Shown in pieces: positions 48,673 to 60,307 of a DNA stretch of 64,000 nucleotides; position 1 is the first letter of the stretch, and every line of letters starts with the position of its first letter. Source of the DNA: Margaritispora aquatica. Lineage: Eukaryota; Ascomycota; Leotiomycetes; Helotiales; Discinellaceae. The translations under genes were made by a program, and so were the position numbers. Under the pieces are notes generated by a model. The model searched no databases. It worked only from the letters and a program-made list of their open reading frames with translations, and was not told where the DNA came from. The stretch is from assembly GCA_007644065.1 (NCBI GenBank), contig VJWN01000011.1, forward strand, positions 930,001-994,000, in the 5' to 3' direction.

Positions 48673-49887
48673 ACGTACATTAATAATTCCGTTCCAAAGC
48701 TAGAGCCTCGGTGGGACTGTTGACACAACAGGCCGCAAGAAGAGATTTTCAGTTCTCCTCGACCACTGGTTAGAGAATGGTGACTTGCGACCTAGACAGT
48801 GGGTTGTAACAGCATCAAGAGGAAAAGCTTGAGCCTACTGCAGTAATCACCACACTTCTTGCGCAGAAGATTCAAGACATCAAGCATCCCCATATCTTGG
48901 TAAAGTAGGCTACGCCTTCTCACAATCTACGAGCTATGTCAGAGTTCTCGACCTCGGAGGTAATATCCAAGGAGATTTTCGGGACGCAAAAAACCAGTGT
49001 CCTCAAATAAGACATGAGGCTCGGCCAAGCGCATTCAGCCTAAGGTGGCGATCTTCAAAACCTAGCAGTATGTAAGTCGGTAGTTCCTTTTCCTTGGGAT
49101 CAAGTCATGGCAGTCTGCCTTGATGTTCAATTGAAGATCATTTGCCCAATAATTGAGGTCTTAATTTTATGCTCGCTTTGATAGGCAGGCAACTTTGCCT
49201 GAAATACTTAACCGCCACATGTGACCGAAGAGAGCACTTGGGAAGAGATTCTCGATTTTTAGATCTCTTTACTCTCTTAATATTCTCCTCACAAATTCTC
49301 CTCACAAGAAATCATCAAAGCTGCTCTTTTCTGTCAAATTTGAGGATTCATTATTTTGATTCGAGGGGATATCAGAGCTTTGGCAATTGGCACAGGCTAA
49401 ATCAACCCGGAAAAAGGGGCCGGCGTCATCAAAGGTTAAGTACAAATTTAATTGAATCTCATCACGCGCAAGAATAGCTTCGCGTCTCTGCTTTTCTATA
49501 GTCACTTAGCTCGGACCGTAAAGTCCCGTGTCCAGCTGTTCTCCCTATTTGAAGCACGGAACAGGCAAAGTTGAGCCCCGCGATACCCCAGAGTAACACG
49601 GATAGTGGAGATCCTCACATATTTCCGTCCAGTACAGATCCTCAAGCTGTAAAGTATCAGGGGAACGGAGAGAACTATACTGTTCCTGCAATTTGTGCAT
49701 TAGGGTTTCCGTGCCTGCGTTCCATGACTTCCTTACTTCTTTATGGGGCAGTGTCGGTATCCGGCAAGCAGATGCAGGGAAATTGATAGAGGGGATGTGC
49801 TTAGTTGTGCCTATATAGTTAAAGCAATGCCATGCCGTTCTCTTACCACAGTTGAAGTGATCTTGTCTTGATTCCAGGTCTGTCGTC
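48673..49887. other. Intergenic, 1.2 kb
   Basis: Region upstream of the GH74 gene. Direct reading shows no motif-bearing frame; likely the Elp3 3' UTR plus the xyloglucanase promoter. Confidence 0.5.
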
Positions 49888-52800
49888 ATGCATCTTTTCC
49901 AGAGCGTTGCCGTTTTGGCCAGTGGGCTCTTGGCTTCTGTGGATGCTGCTGCCAGTCAATCCTTTACTTGGAAGAATGTCAGAATTGGAGGTGGAGGTAC
50001 GCAGAGCTTGAGCAGGAAGAAAATTGGACATTGCTGATGCCATTTAGGTGGTTTCATCCCTGGGATTGTCTTCAATCCAACGCTCCAAGGACTGGCGTAT
50101 GCACGAACAGATATTGGTGGAGCATACCGCTTGAACGCGGACGATACATGGACTCCTCTCCAAGATGGAGTCAACAGCACCAATTGGTATGCTGCACAAA
50201 TATAAACGCCCTCAATCCAACTAACAATCTAGGCACAACTGGGGTGTAGATGCTCTCGCGACGGATCCTGTCGACCCTAACCGCCTCTACATGGCTGTGG
50301 GTATGTATACCAACGACTGGGATCCAAATATGGGATCTATATTGCGTTCCACCGACAAGGGTGCAACATTTTCGTCGACTCTTCTGCCTTTCAAGGTTGG
50401 AGGCAATATGCCCGGTCGAGGAATAGGCGAGGTACAGCCATCTTCTCTTCCCGCTGAACACCATGTCTAATAACGTATAGCGTCTAGCTGTCGATCCTCA
50501 CAGCAACAACATTATCTACTTTGGAGCCCGCAGTGGCAATGGTCTGTGGAAGAGTGTCGATTACGGAGCGACTTGGGCTAAAGTGAATGCTTTCACTTGG
50601 GTTGGTAAGTACTAATTAGGACGATGAATGATTATTGCAAAGTCTAACACTGCCAAGGAACTTATGTTGCAAATGCAAGTTACGCATACACTGCAGACAT
50701 CGATGGTATTGCTTGGGTGACTTTCGACTCCACCACTGGAGTCAGTGGCAGCGCTACGCCACGTATCTTCGTTGGTAGGTTTTCCTGCCTAGTCCATATC
50801 AATAGTTTAAAGCTAATAATACAGGTGTAACTGATGTTGGACAATCGGTCTTCAAGTCTGAAGATGCCGGTGTTACCTGTAAGATATACGCCGCAGATGA
50901 TTTTGAACCTCGCTTATGCAGCTTTAGGGTCCTGGGTTTCTGGAGAGCCAATGTACGGTTTCCTCCCACACAAAGGTGTACTTCAGCCAGCTCAGAAGAC
51001 TCTGTATATCTCTTACAACAACGCTGCTGGTCCATATGATGGTTCGAACGGAACCGTTCATAAGTACAACATCACGTCTGGTGTCTGGACCGATATCAGT
51101 CCTACACCAATGGCCTCGACCTACTACGGATATGGTGGTCTTTCTGTTGATATCCAGACTCCTGGCACTTTGATGGTCACTGCTTTGAATTCATGGTGGC
51201 CTGATGGACAAGTCTTCCGAAGTGTCGATTCTGTGAGTTCCATCAACAATAGCGACTGATCAGTTCTTACTAATTTCAACAGGGAGCCACATGGACAACT
51301 ATTTGGGAATGGCTCTATTACCCAACATTGGTTCCATACTACAACTACGATATCACAGCTGCTCCTTGGCTCCAGGACAATACTTCCACATCGACCTATC
51401 TATCCAAAGTTGGTTGGATGATGGAAGCTCTCTCCATCGATCCTTTTGACTCCAACCACTGGCTTTACGGAACCGGTGCAACCATGTATGGTGGACGTGA
51501 TCTCAAGCTCTGGGATACCACTCACATGGTGACGCTCAAGTCTCTCGCCACCGGAATCGAAGAGACAGCCATCTACGCACTTCTCTGCCCACCAGGTGGT
51601 CCACCACTTCTCTCTGCCGTTGCTGATATCGGCGGCTTCTCGCACAGCAACCTTGACGTAGCTCCCTCCCAGGCATTCCATACCCCAACCTACGGCACTA
51701 CCCACGACATCGACTATGCTGGTAACGCGCCTGCGAACATTGTCCGCTCAGGCGAAAGCACAACCGCCATCCAGATCGCTGTCTCCAACAACTACGGCCT
51801 GACCTGGAACCCAGACTACGGAGGATCCCTCGCCATTGGCCCTGGCCCAGTCGCCTACTCCGCCGATGCCACAGCAGTGCTCCTGATGTCCAACACGAAC
51901 GGCCCCCTCATCTCCCGCTACACCTCTACCTTCGCCGCTGTCTCGACTCTCCCCTCCGGCGCAGCCATTGCCTCCGACAAGCGAAACGCCACAGTCTTCT
52001 ACGGCGCCTCAGCCGGCAAGTTCTACATCTCCACAGATATCGGTGTGACCTTCTCCCAAACCGCCACCCTCGGCGCCGCCACCACCTGCGTGCAAGTCCG
52101 CGTGCACCCCACCGTGGCCGGTGACATCTGGGTTTCCACCGACGTGGGACTCTTCCACTCCGTCAACTACGGCGCGACATTCACGCAAGTTGGCTCCGGC
52201 TGCACCGTCGCATACAAGTTCGCACTGGGCGCTGCATCCACTGCCGCCGGGTACCCCGTCATCTACGGTTTCTTTACCGTCGATAACGTGCTCGCTCTCT
52301 ACAAGACCGAAGACAAGGGACTCAACTGGGCCATGATCAGCGATGCTGCGCATGGCTTTGGAGCCGCCAGCGCGAACGCCGTCGGCGCGGACATGGCTAC
52401 CTATGGCCGCGTGTATGTCGGTACCAACGGTCGTGGTATCTTCTATGGTAACCCGCTCGGCTCGCTGCCCCCTGTGACTGTTACCGGCACCGGTGTCGTG
52501 TCTGCTACCTCTACCTCCACCAGAAGTAGCAGCACGACTTTGGTGACCACCACGTCTCGATCAAGCTCTAGCTCCTCGAGCACGAGATTGTCGTCCAGCA
52601 CGTCCAGCACCAGAGCTTCGTCAAGCACATCCAGCTCCAGGGCTAGCTCGAGCTCCAGCTCAAGCAGAAGCTCTTCAACTGTGCCAACCACCACGTCATC
52701 CAGAAGCAGCTCAAGCAGTTCAAGCAGCAGAGTTAGCTCAAGCAGCACCACCTCTGCGTTCGTCCCTCCCTTATCTTAACCGAGAGTATGCCCCACTAAC

Positions 52801-53019
52801 GTGTCCACAGAACCGGAGCAGCAACCACAGCAGCCGCTTATGGCCAATGTATGTTCCACCTACCCACTCATTTATTCCCCTTTCATTGCCTTCTTGAGAA
52901 CATGCAAACTGACTTTCCTCTCTCCAGGTGGCGGCGCCGCACCATGGACCGGCCCAACGCTCTGCCCTGCAGGCTTCACATGCACGTACTACAGTGCCTT
53001 CTACTCTCAATGTGTGTAG
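49888..53019 (+). CDS. GH74 xyloglucanase with CBM1, secreted
   Basis: Secreted xyloglucan-specific glucanase of family GH74 with a C-terminal cellulose-binding module. Ten exons give 883 aa; introns at 49997-50047, 50187-50232, 50432-50480, 50605-50657, 50775-50824, 50881-50929, 51233-51282, 52758-52810 and 52849-52927. The signal peptide is ~1-20 (MHLFQSVAVLASGLLASVDA). The double seven-bladed propeller includes GLAYARTDIGGAYRL, with likely catalytic D58, and SAVADIGGFSH with D464, the second catalytic Asp position. Repeated SxDxGxTW-type propeller motifs are visible (LWKSVDYGATW, VFKSEDAGVTW, VFRSVDSGATW). A Ser/Thr-rich linker (~740-840) leads to CBM1, YGQCGGAAPWTGPTLC… ending SQCV with four cysteines. 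The donor at 52758 (GTTCGT) is weak but is the only one that keeps CBM1 in frame. Indicates plant cell-wall degradation. Confidence 0.94.
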
Positions 53020-53615
53020 ACTCCTTATTTTCCATTTCCTAACACCCCAGTTTATTCCTCTCGGCACGCAAGAGATTCAATCGTTGGGCTATGTTTGGAA
53101 TGAAGCTTATTTGAGCAAAGGCACGTCCGTCTAAACCGATCGATCCTTGGCTATTCCTAGCTGTGACGTCGAAGCGACTTTGGTGCGTTGAGTGTTGGTA
53201 TGTGTGTGTGTTTGTGAGTGGTGGGAATGGAAAAGAGGTCAAGCGGGTGGCAAAATAGGCCTGAGATTGAGGTGAGAAAATGTAGATATTATTCGCCGTG
53301 GAAATCGTTCATGTGAAGGATGGTTTCTGTTGGGTTGTATATACTTTGGCTTCTATTCTTTGATGATATTGGAATTGGACGAGAAGGGAAAATGCACATA
53401 TTTTATTGGAGTACCTTTCTTGTGAGCTTCAGAAATGCAGACCCGAAAAGTTAAATACCCATTTCGCTTAGGTCACGCTGTCAGCTGTATGTGATAGTTT
53501 GCATATCCCCAACCAGAAGTCTGGGATCATACATTATGATGTCTAGAATACACAAGCCACGAAAAGAAGCCAGCATGCTCTAGCTTTTCCATTCTTAAAT
53601 GCTCGCTCGCTCAAT
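53020..53615. other. Convergent 3' spacer, 0.6 kb
   Basis: Between the convergent GH74 and Rpt2 genes. Short GT-rich run near 53200-53220. I see no gene. Confidence 0.5.
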
Positions 53616-55166
53616 CTACAAGTACAATCCCTCAGGCTCACCCTCCGTCTTCGTCTTCAGCACACGCTCTCTTGCAGCCCTGAAATCTGCCATCTGGACA
53701 CGCATTCTGCGCTCTCTCAATGCTAACAGGCCTGCCTCTGAGCAAATTGCCTTGATATCAGCTCCGGAGAGATCATCCTTTTGGTTGATAAACTCCTCCA
53801 AGTCGACATCTTCGTTCAAGGACATCTTAGAGGTATGAAGAGTGAAAATCTTGCGCTTGGTGACCTGATCTGGATTCTCAAACAAGATCTTTCTGTCGAT
53901 ACGTCCAGGACGAATGAGGGCGGGATCGAGAGTATCGATTTTGTTTGTAGCCATGATGACCTTGACATCTCCACGATCATCAAAACCATCCAATTGATTC
54001 AGAAGCTCCAACATAGTTCTTTGTACTTCACGCTCTCCTCCAGATGTAGACTCGTAACGTTTTGTACCAATGGCATCGATTTCATCAATAAAGACAATTG
54101 ATGGTGCATTTTCAGCAGCGACCTGCAAATGTTAGATATAATCGAAGAAAATAATAGGAAAACATACCTGGAAAAGTTGTCGAACAAGTCTAGGTCCATC
54201 TCCCAAGTACTTTTGAATCAACTCACTACCAACAATACGCAAGAACGTAGCACTGGTCTGGTTGGCAACTGCCTTGGCCAGAAGAGTCTTTCCAGTACCT
54301 GGAGCACCATACAGAATGACACCCTTCGGAGGCTTGATACCCATCTCTTCATAAAGTTCGGGGTGCAAAAGAGGTAACTCGACTGACTCCCGCACTTCTT
54401 GAATCTGCGTCTCCAATCCACCAATGTCTGCGTATGACTCCGTGGGTGCTTTGTCAAGCTTCATCACCGTAACCAGAGGATCAGCATCATCAGTGAGGAC
54501 ACCAACAATGGATACGGATTTGTGGTGAAGAAGGACGCTTGCTCCTGGCTCCAGCAAGTCCTTGTCGACAAAAGACATGATGGACACGTAGTACTCAGGT
54601 CCAGTAGTGCTTGAAACAATAGCATGATCATCGTCAATCATCTCCTCCAGAGTTCCCACACCCATTGGACTGCCTCGCATGTCATCAACACGTCCCCGTT
54701 CATCAGCATTTCTGTCTGAAGCTTCAGGATCCGAAGAAACAGGTGCAGTGCCCTCCTTCACGGCCTTTGCTTTCCTTAGTCGCTCTTGGTTCTCCACATA
54801 TTCCTCTTCTAGTAGGAGATGATCGTGAATTCTTTGCATTCGCAGATATCGTAGCTTGCATCGAGAGGTAGGATAGACGGCAGGAAGTTTGGAGGAAGCA
54901 TTTGGACCAGCGGCCTTGCGCTTCTTGCGACCGATTCTAGTTGTTGGTCGTGGTGGAGGTTCATACTTGGGCTTATCCTTCTGTAGACGAAGCAGTCAGA
55001 ATCAACAGCTTGAAGCAAGTGCAGAAAGGGCAGAATATCATAGCCATACCTTCTTGTCTTTCTCATCTTTGTTGTCTCCCCCTGGAGCACCACCTAATCC
55101 CGACTGTCCAGCTCCCTGTGAAATGTCAATATTGCCTCAGCCTTGGTGACGATATCAGCTTACCAT
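53616..55166 (-). CDS. RPT2: 26S proteasome ATPase Rpt2
   Basis: AAA+ ATPase of the 19S regulatory particle (subunit 4), which unfolds substrates and gates the 20S core. Four exons (introns 55116-55163, 54981-55049 and 54123-54167) give 462 aa. The N-terminus after splicing is [20 protein letters not shown], carrying a Gly2/Ser6 N-myristoylation pattern as known for Rpt2. The basic [20 protein letters not shown] segment follows, then the coiled coil [20 protein letters not shown]. The AAA domain has Walker A GAPGTGKT, Walker B IVFIDEID and the [22 protein letters not shown]. The C-terminus ends GLYL, an HbYX-like tail that docks in the alpha ring. Exon 1 contributes only the ATG; the first intron starts immediately after it. 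Confidence 0.96.
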
Positions 55167-56135
55167 GATGTCTGTATCCTGACCAGAAGATGTAATACAG
55201 GTTGAGAAATGATGATGATATTCTAAAGACCTTGATGGTCTGCGTTGATGTAGCGGCGAAGGTTGACGATCAAAGTGATGTTGTAGAGTAACACCTCTCC
55301 CTCGCAGCTTCAACAGATCTGGAGCTCGATCACTTTCGCGAGGCGACGAGTTCAGGCAAGCCAGGAACGCGAATGATACTTGTGGCCTTGTTGCCTCAAG
55401 GAAGAGGCTTGAGCTTAGTCAATGTCCTTGGCCAATCGGGAGATGGAGATCAAATATACCTAAAAGTGACTAGTGTGATGGCGGGGCATGCATAGGAATT
55501 ATGCTTTTATGAACAGGTATCCAAACACGCCAAGGAAGATGTGCACGATATGCTAGCCCAAGCCAAGTATCAAGCCAGGTCAAGCAGTGAACTCAACTTA
55601 AGGACGGAACCCAAACATCATTATTATTAGAACCACGTACGTGAGAATAGCTCGTTTCTTGTAACTTGCGACCGACCTCTTTGTTCGACTGATAGTCAAA
55701 ATAGGCTGCTCAAGCTCTGCAAAAGTACTACCATAGATTAAAGAATCCTACTGTTGTTGTTGTGTCGTCTTCCTCTCTTCGTCGGGCTTCCTGGGGCTGA
55801 TTACCCCGCCATATTACCTACAATCTGACTTTCGACGAATGTCAAAGATAACTAAGTACATTAACACAGCCAGCAAGACGTTCTCGTAAGTAGCTTGCCA
55901 AAATCTAATTCTTTCGGGGGACTTCCGTGTTACCCTGCAACCTACAATCAAATACATAACTCTGGAAGTCCAATGACTTTGCTGATTCATTGCAGCCTCG
56001 TCTCCTCGTGAAGTCAACCGATCTTTCTTCGTCATTCTTCACTCCCTCGCCGCTCTATAAATCAACTTGACCTACCTTACCCAAGAACTTTTGACAATAG
56101 CCGTCTATTCTGAGCATCAAAAGCTCATCCTCAAC
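55167..56135. promoter_or_regulatory. Divergent spacer RPT2 / UBC1
   Basis: 969 bp separate the divergent start codons of two ubiquitin-proteasome genes. I looked for the proteasome element GGTGGCAAA and did not see a convincing copy. No gene is supported here. Confidence 0.45.
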
Positions 56136-56971
56136 ATGACCTCAAATCGTATGCGACGGATCCAAAAGGAGCTATCAGATATCAAGAAGGATTCTGCCTC
56201 AAACATAAGCTGCCAACCTGTCAAGGATGATCTCCAAGTCCTAGAAGCCTCATTCAAAGGTCCTCCAGATACGCCGTACGAGGGTGGAACATATAGCGTA
56301 CAAATCAAGATACCTCTGGAATATCCCTTTCGGCCGCCAATCATGCAATTCAAGACGAAGTTATGGCATCCAAACGTTAGCAGTCAAACAGTGAGGGCTT
56401 CTCTGTGATTTGGAAAGATTTGTATTGACTTTCTAGGGCGCCATTTGTCTTGATACCCTTGGGACTGCCTGGTCTCCTGTGCTGACCATCAAATCTGCGC
56501 TCCTCTCGCTTCAGTCACTCCTCAGCACTCCCGAACCCAAAGATCCCCAAGACGCAGAAGTAGCAGCTATGCTCATGAAGCACCCAAAGCAGTTTGAGAG
56601 GAAGGCGAGGGAATGGGCGATCCAGTATGCTTCAGCTCCACCTACAACGGGATGGGAAATTACTGCTTCGAAAGAGGAATCTACTCCATCAAAGTCCAAA
56701 CAAGTCGTCATGTCGCGCGAAGAGGAGCTTCGGGCACAAGCATTAAGGTATGCACTATTACACAGCACGGGACTTGTACTTGTTAACAATATCAAGATAC
56801 CGAGGGTACAACAAGGATTTGATCGATCGATTTGTGGACATGGGATTCGACTTGGATCGTGTGGTTGACGCCTTCGACTTTGTGCACATCGACCGAAACA
56901 ATGGTGAGGATTACGAGCTGGAGGAGGCATATATGGGCGATATCACCGCAAGATTACTGGGCGAGCCATGA
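56136..56971 (+). CDS. UBC1: Ubiquitin-conjugating enzyme E2 with UBA (Ubc1)
   Basis: E2 of the Ubc1/UBE2K type, which extends Lys48-linked ubiquitin chains. Three exons (introns 56391-56436 and 56748-56796) give 246 aa. The UBC fold starts MTSNRMRRIQKELSDIKKDS, with GPPDTPYEGGTYSVQIKIP and PPIMQFKTKLWHPNVSSQTG. The catalytic Cys is C89 in GAICLDTLGTAWSPVLTI. A linker precedes the C-terminal UBA domain (about 205-243), IDRFVDMGFDLDRVVDAFDF. The UBA domain and length separate it from Ubc4/5-type E2s. The ATG at 56136 follows a short CT-rich leader. It is a head-to-head neighbour of Rpt2. Confidence 0.94.
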
Positions 56972-58454
56972 TATGGTTATATTATTACATCACCTTGAAA
57001 TAGGAGCGGCATGAACACTTATGACCAATGGGAATTTTAGCATGGAAATTAGGAGTCATACACTTTTTACATCAAGGTGTAATCGGTGGTCGGGGTAGGC
57101 GTAACATGGAAGGCATGGAGACAGTTGACATTAGCGTTACTAGCTCCTCAGTTTATGGTTTTTGCATAGCACCTCGCTTTTCTCGCTTGGAAGAGATTTA
57201 ATAGCATATTCTGGCCATCAGAAAGCTTCGATAAATACACTAAGTGGTGTCCAAATTTCCCAGCGGGAATCACAAATCTTACTATCTCGTTTTCCGCATC
57301 TCAGTACTACCACAAACTCAACAATCACCTCACATTGCCTCAACTATGCACATCTCTTCTCTTCTACACTTAGAGAAAAACCAGAGCTAGTTCTACATAG
57401 CTTACCATCATGCTGCTTTCGCAAAGTCTGTAAGCTTAGCATTTCCTACAGTCTCGCTAGTGCAGTTACAACCCAAATTACATCGAGAACAGATCTGGAT
57501 TAGAAACGAAGATAAATGCAACTGCGCGTACAGATTGCAAAACGCGATACGAAGGCATCTATGCAAGGCAAGAGGAGAGAACCAGACATAACCTCCAAGT
57601 TCATTTTCAAGCTTACAACATCTATTCACCCATCCCCCTTTGAACTGATGCCTGTTAGTCAGTCAGTCACCCGCCCAAAGTTACAGGTTCATCCTCCTCC
57701 TCCTCCTCCTCCTCCTCCTGCTCTGTAAAACTCAACGGAGAAGTCTTCGTTTCTGAATCACATATCACCTATCCCATCACATATCCCATATACCATCTCA
57801 CACTCTCCACTCTACAAGCTATATTTCAGATAAACCAGTCACTTCCAGCTAGAGACTGAAGCAAAGAAAAACCAAGCCGAAATTGACAGAGGTGGAAGGG
57901 GAGGTCTGGGGAGAGTTCGCTCAGTATGCATCATACAGTTTCTCCCAGAACTGCGTTGTTCTTTTTGCTATTGTCAATTTTGGGATGGAGATTTCATCTA
58001 CCTACCTACCGACCTATCTCAGGATCTCATCCTAGCGTTATTTTAGATTAAGATGACGCCAGGAGAGCCGGAAGATGATAAGAAGAGGATCGTGACGATT
58101 TCATGGGAGTCTTTCTCAGTATAGGCAGGTTGCGATTTTGCGAGTGCTCTACTAGTGCTCTAAGGTTTATTCGAATATACCGACGGATGTGGTATGGACG
58201 TGGGATGTTGTGTATCTTATTTTGAATCCCAATTTTGAAATGTTTTCGAATATGAAATAATCATTCTGCACGAGTTTCACAGAAGGAAAAAGACAAGAGT
58301 TGAGATTGTTTCATTGGGTCTTTCAATACTGAACACTTACTCTATGGTCAAAGTTGTACCACTACTCATACTATCGTATTATCACTGATCTTACATAATG
58401 CCGTCTGATCTTTGCTCATTTCTGCTCAAACAGACACTCGTCAGCTCGCGCTAC
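56972..58454. other. Intergenic, 1.5 kb
   Basis: Convergent 3' region between Ubc1 and the hypothetical gene, with a TCC trinucleotide run at about 57692-57719. No supported gene. Confidence 0.5.
57692..57719 (+). repeat. (TCC)n microsatellite
   Basis: About nine tandem TCC units in a non-coding spacer. A typical simple-sequence repeat that would be polymorphic between strains. Confidence 0.9.
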
Positions 58455-60307
58455 TTAGTGATCCCGATTAAGCTTATTTGCAGCAATCCGCTTCTTGGCA
58501 CTCTTCTTTCGGGCTTTTTCCTCCGCAGCATGTTGAGCAGCACGGCGAGCAGCAGCAAGCCCAGCAATACGCCTAGCATCGCCTTCTGCACTTGGTGCTG
58601 GGCCGCCGAGAGAATAGCCTGGTGTCGTCTCAAACATATTTGGGAGAGGGATTTGCCAACTATCATTATCTACAGTGACTTGGCCACTCCCATTATTGTT
58701 GCCGTCTTCCCACGACCTATTGCCGTACGTATCATTGGATATACTCCATGTATTGTCGCTAGACGTGGTTGTGTCCCAGTTGGAGTCAGGCTCTTTCTTG
58801 GTGGTATACCGTCCTCCCTTGTGACTGGAAGCTGATGCGCTGGTACTTCCTTGCTCGAAAGTCGAGTCATCGTTTCCGAATTCAATGGCTGGTGAATTAA
58901 CGGTTTCCAAGTCGTCGGTGGTCTCGAGCTTAACTAAGCTTTCATCCTCAAATTCCTTGCCAAGGTTTTCGTCCTTGTTTTCACCTCCAGAAATCCCCTG
59001 ATTCTCATCACCGCTGTAGCCGTAAATATCTTCAGTAATCGTATCTTCATTTTCGGAGATGTCAGATGCTGGGCCATCGACCTCGCTCTTTGTCTTCCTT
59101 CCAGTTCCACGCCCTTTTCCTTTGGAACCGCTTGTATGACTGCATGATTTGTCACGTCCACCTCTCGAAATAATTGTCAAAAAGCTCCTACTAGCAGGGG
59201 GATTGGCAGGCTCAGCATCCTCTCCATAATCTATTCCTTTGCCTTTGCCTTTGCCTTTGCCGCCATTTGCCTGATTATTAGACCGCTCAAGATGAGATTC
59301 GCAACCACGTTTTTCTTGCTCTTGACTTACTTGACTGCAAATAAAGTCCACATCTATTTTCTTGTCGGCTGCTTCAAGTGTCGAAGATTCACTAGTCTTT
59401 GAGCCTGACTCCCGAAGACAAGGACAATGAAGATCACTATTTCGACTCTGCCTCTCTACACGGGCTTGACTTTCGGCCTCCATCATCTGGCGTAATGCCT
59501 CAATTGCCTTTTCAATAGCATTTAATCTATTTCGAGTTTTGTTTTGGGGACTTTGATCTCCTTCTTCTTCAGAACTATTGCCTGTTGATCGGTGTCTGCT
59601 TGTCTCGCCGCCTGTTTCGTGCTTAGCTTTGATAGCCTGGACTCTGGCATCGCTCTCTGCATTCAAGGCTGCAACTCGAGCATCTGATTCGGCATTGACG
59701 GCGTCGATTCTAACTTGGTTCAAGTCCTTGATTGCCTGTACACGAGCTGCGGTTTCGTCCTCGATGCTCATGATGCATGCAACTGATTTGGCATCAATCG
59801 ATGGTTCTTCAACTATTCGCTTCTCAATTTCTGGATCTTCTACGTAAGAAGGAGGCGCAGTGATCGATGTATCTTGGGACTGACGAGGTAGGCTAGATGT
59901 ACATCTGCAATTCTGTGGCACCGGGCTTGCTGGCGTGGTGGGACGTGTTGCTGTTGACGAAATATCAATACTTGCCTTGAAACCCGCGTCGCTTATTGTT
60001 TGAGCAAGAAACAGAACATACCTGCTCCAGGACCAGGGCGAATATAAGATGTAACTCCATCTGTGCGGCCAACAGTCTTCACACTCGGATGTTGGCGTGC
60101 GACTACTGGCGTTTTCTGGCGTGAACTAGCTGATGACTGCCCTGCGGCACGAGATGGTGTCGTAGGACGCGAGCCAGAGCCAGAGCCAGAGACGGGTGGA
60201 CCTGGGGTCTGAGGACGTTGCGAATCAATTGTCATTGTCGAGATGGGTGAAGTCTCGATCAATTCGTTGTTATTGGTATCTGCTGCATTGTTGTGGTCGA
60301 TATCCAT
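58455..60307 (-). CDS. Hypothetical protein with ESDAR repeats
   Basis: I do not recognise a named family. Two exons (intron 59951-60021) give 593 aa from ATG 60307. The acceptor at 59951 was chosen because nearer AG sites break the frame. Residues 1-130 are Ser/Pro/Thr-rich and disordered. A helical, coiled-coil-prone segment (about 160-260) contains a tandem heptad-like unit, NAESDARVAAL / NAESDARVQAI. Next come an Arg/Glu-rich helix (LNAIEKAIEALRQMMEAESQ), a (Lys-Gly)n run encoded by a CTTTGC repeat, an acidic Ser/Glu/Asp stretch and an Asn/Ser-rich region. The C-terminal ~45 residues form a basic Ala/Arg/Lys helix (GLAAARRAAQHAAEEKARKK). This looks like a nuclear or RNA-associated scaffold, but that is only compositional inference. 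Confidence 0.75.

Noticed and set aside
52009..52751. Minus-strand frames, including a Leu/Val/Glu-rich one, over the GH74 3' part.
   Set aside because: Direct antisense shadows of GC-rich propeller codons and of the Ser-rich linker.
52787..52810. GTATGC…CACAG as the intron before the CBM1 exons.
   Set aside because: The interval is only 24 nt, too short to be spliced, and lies after an in-frame stop. The donor at 52758 restores the frame.
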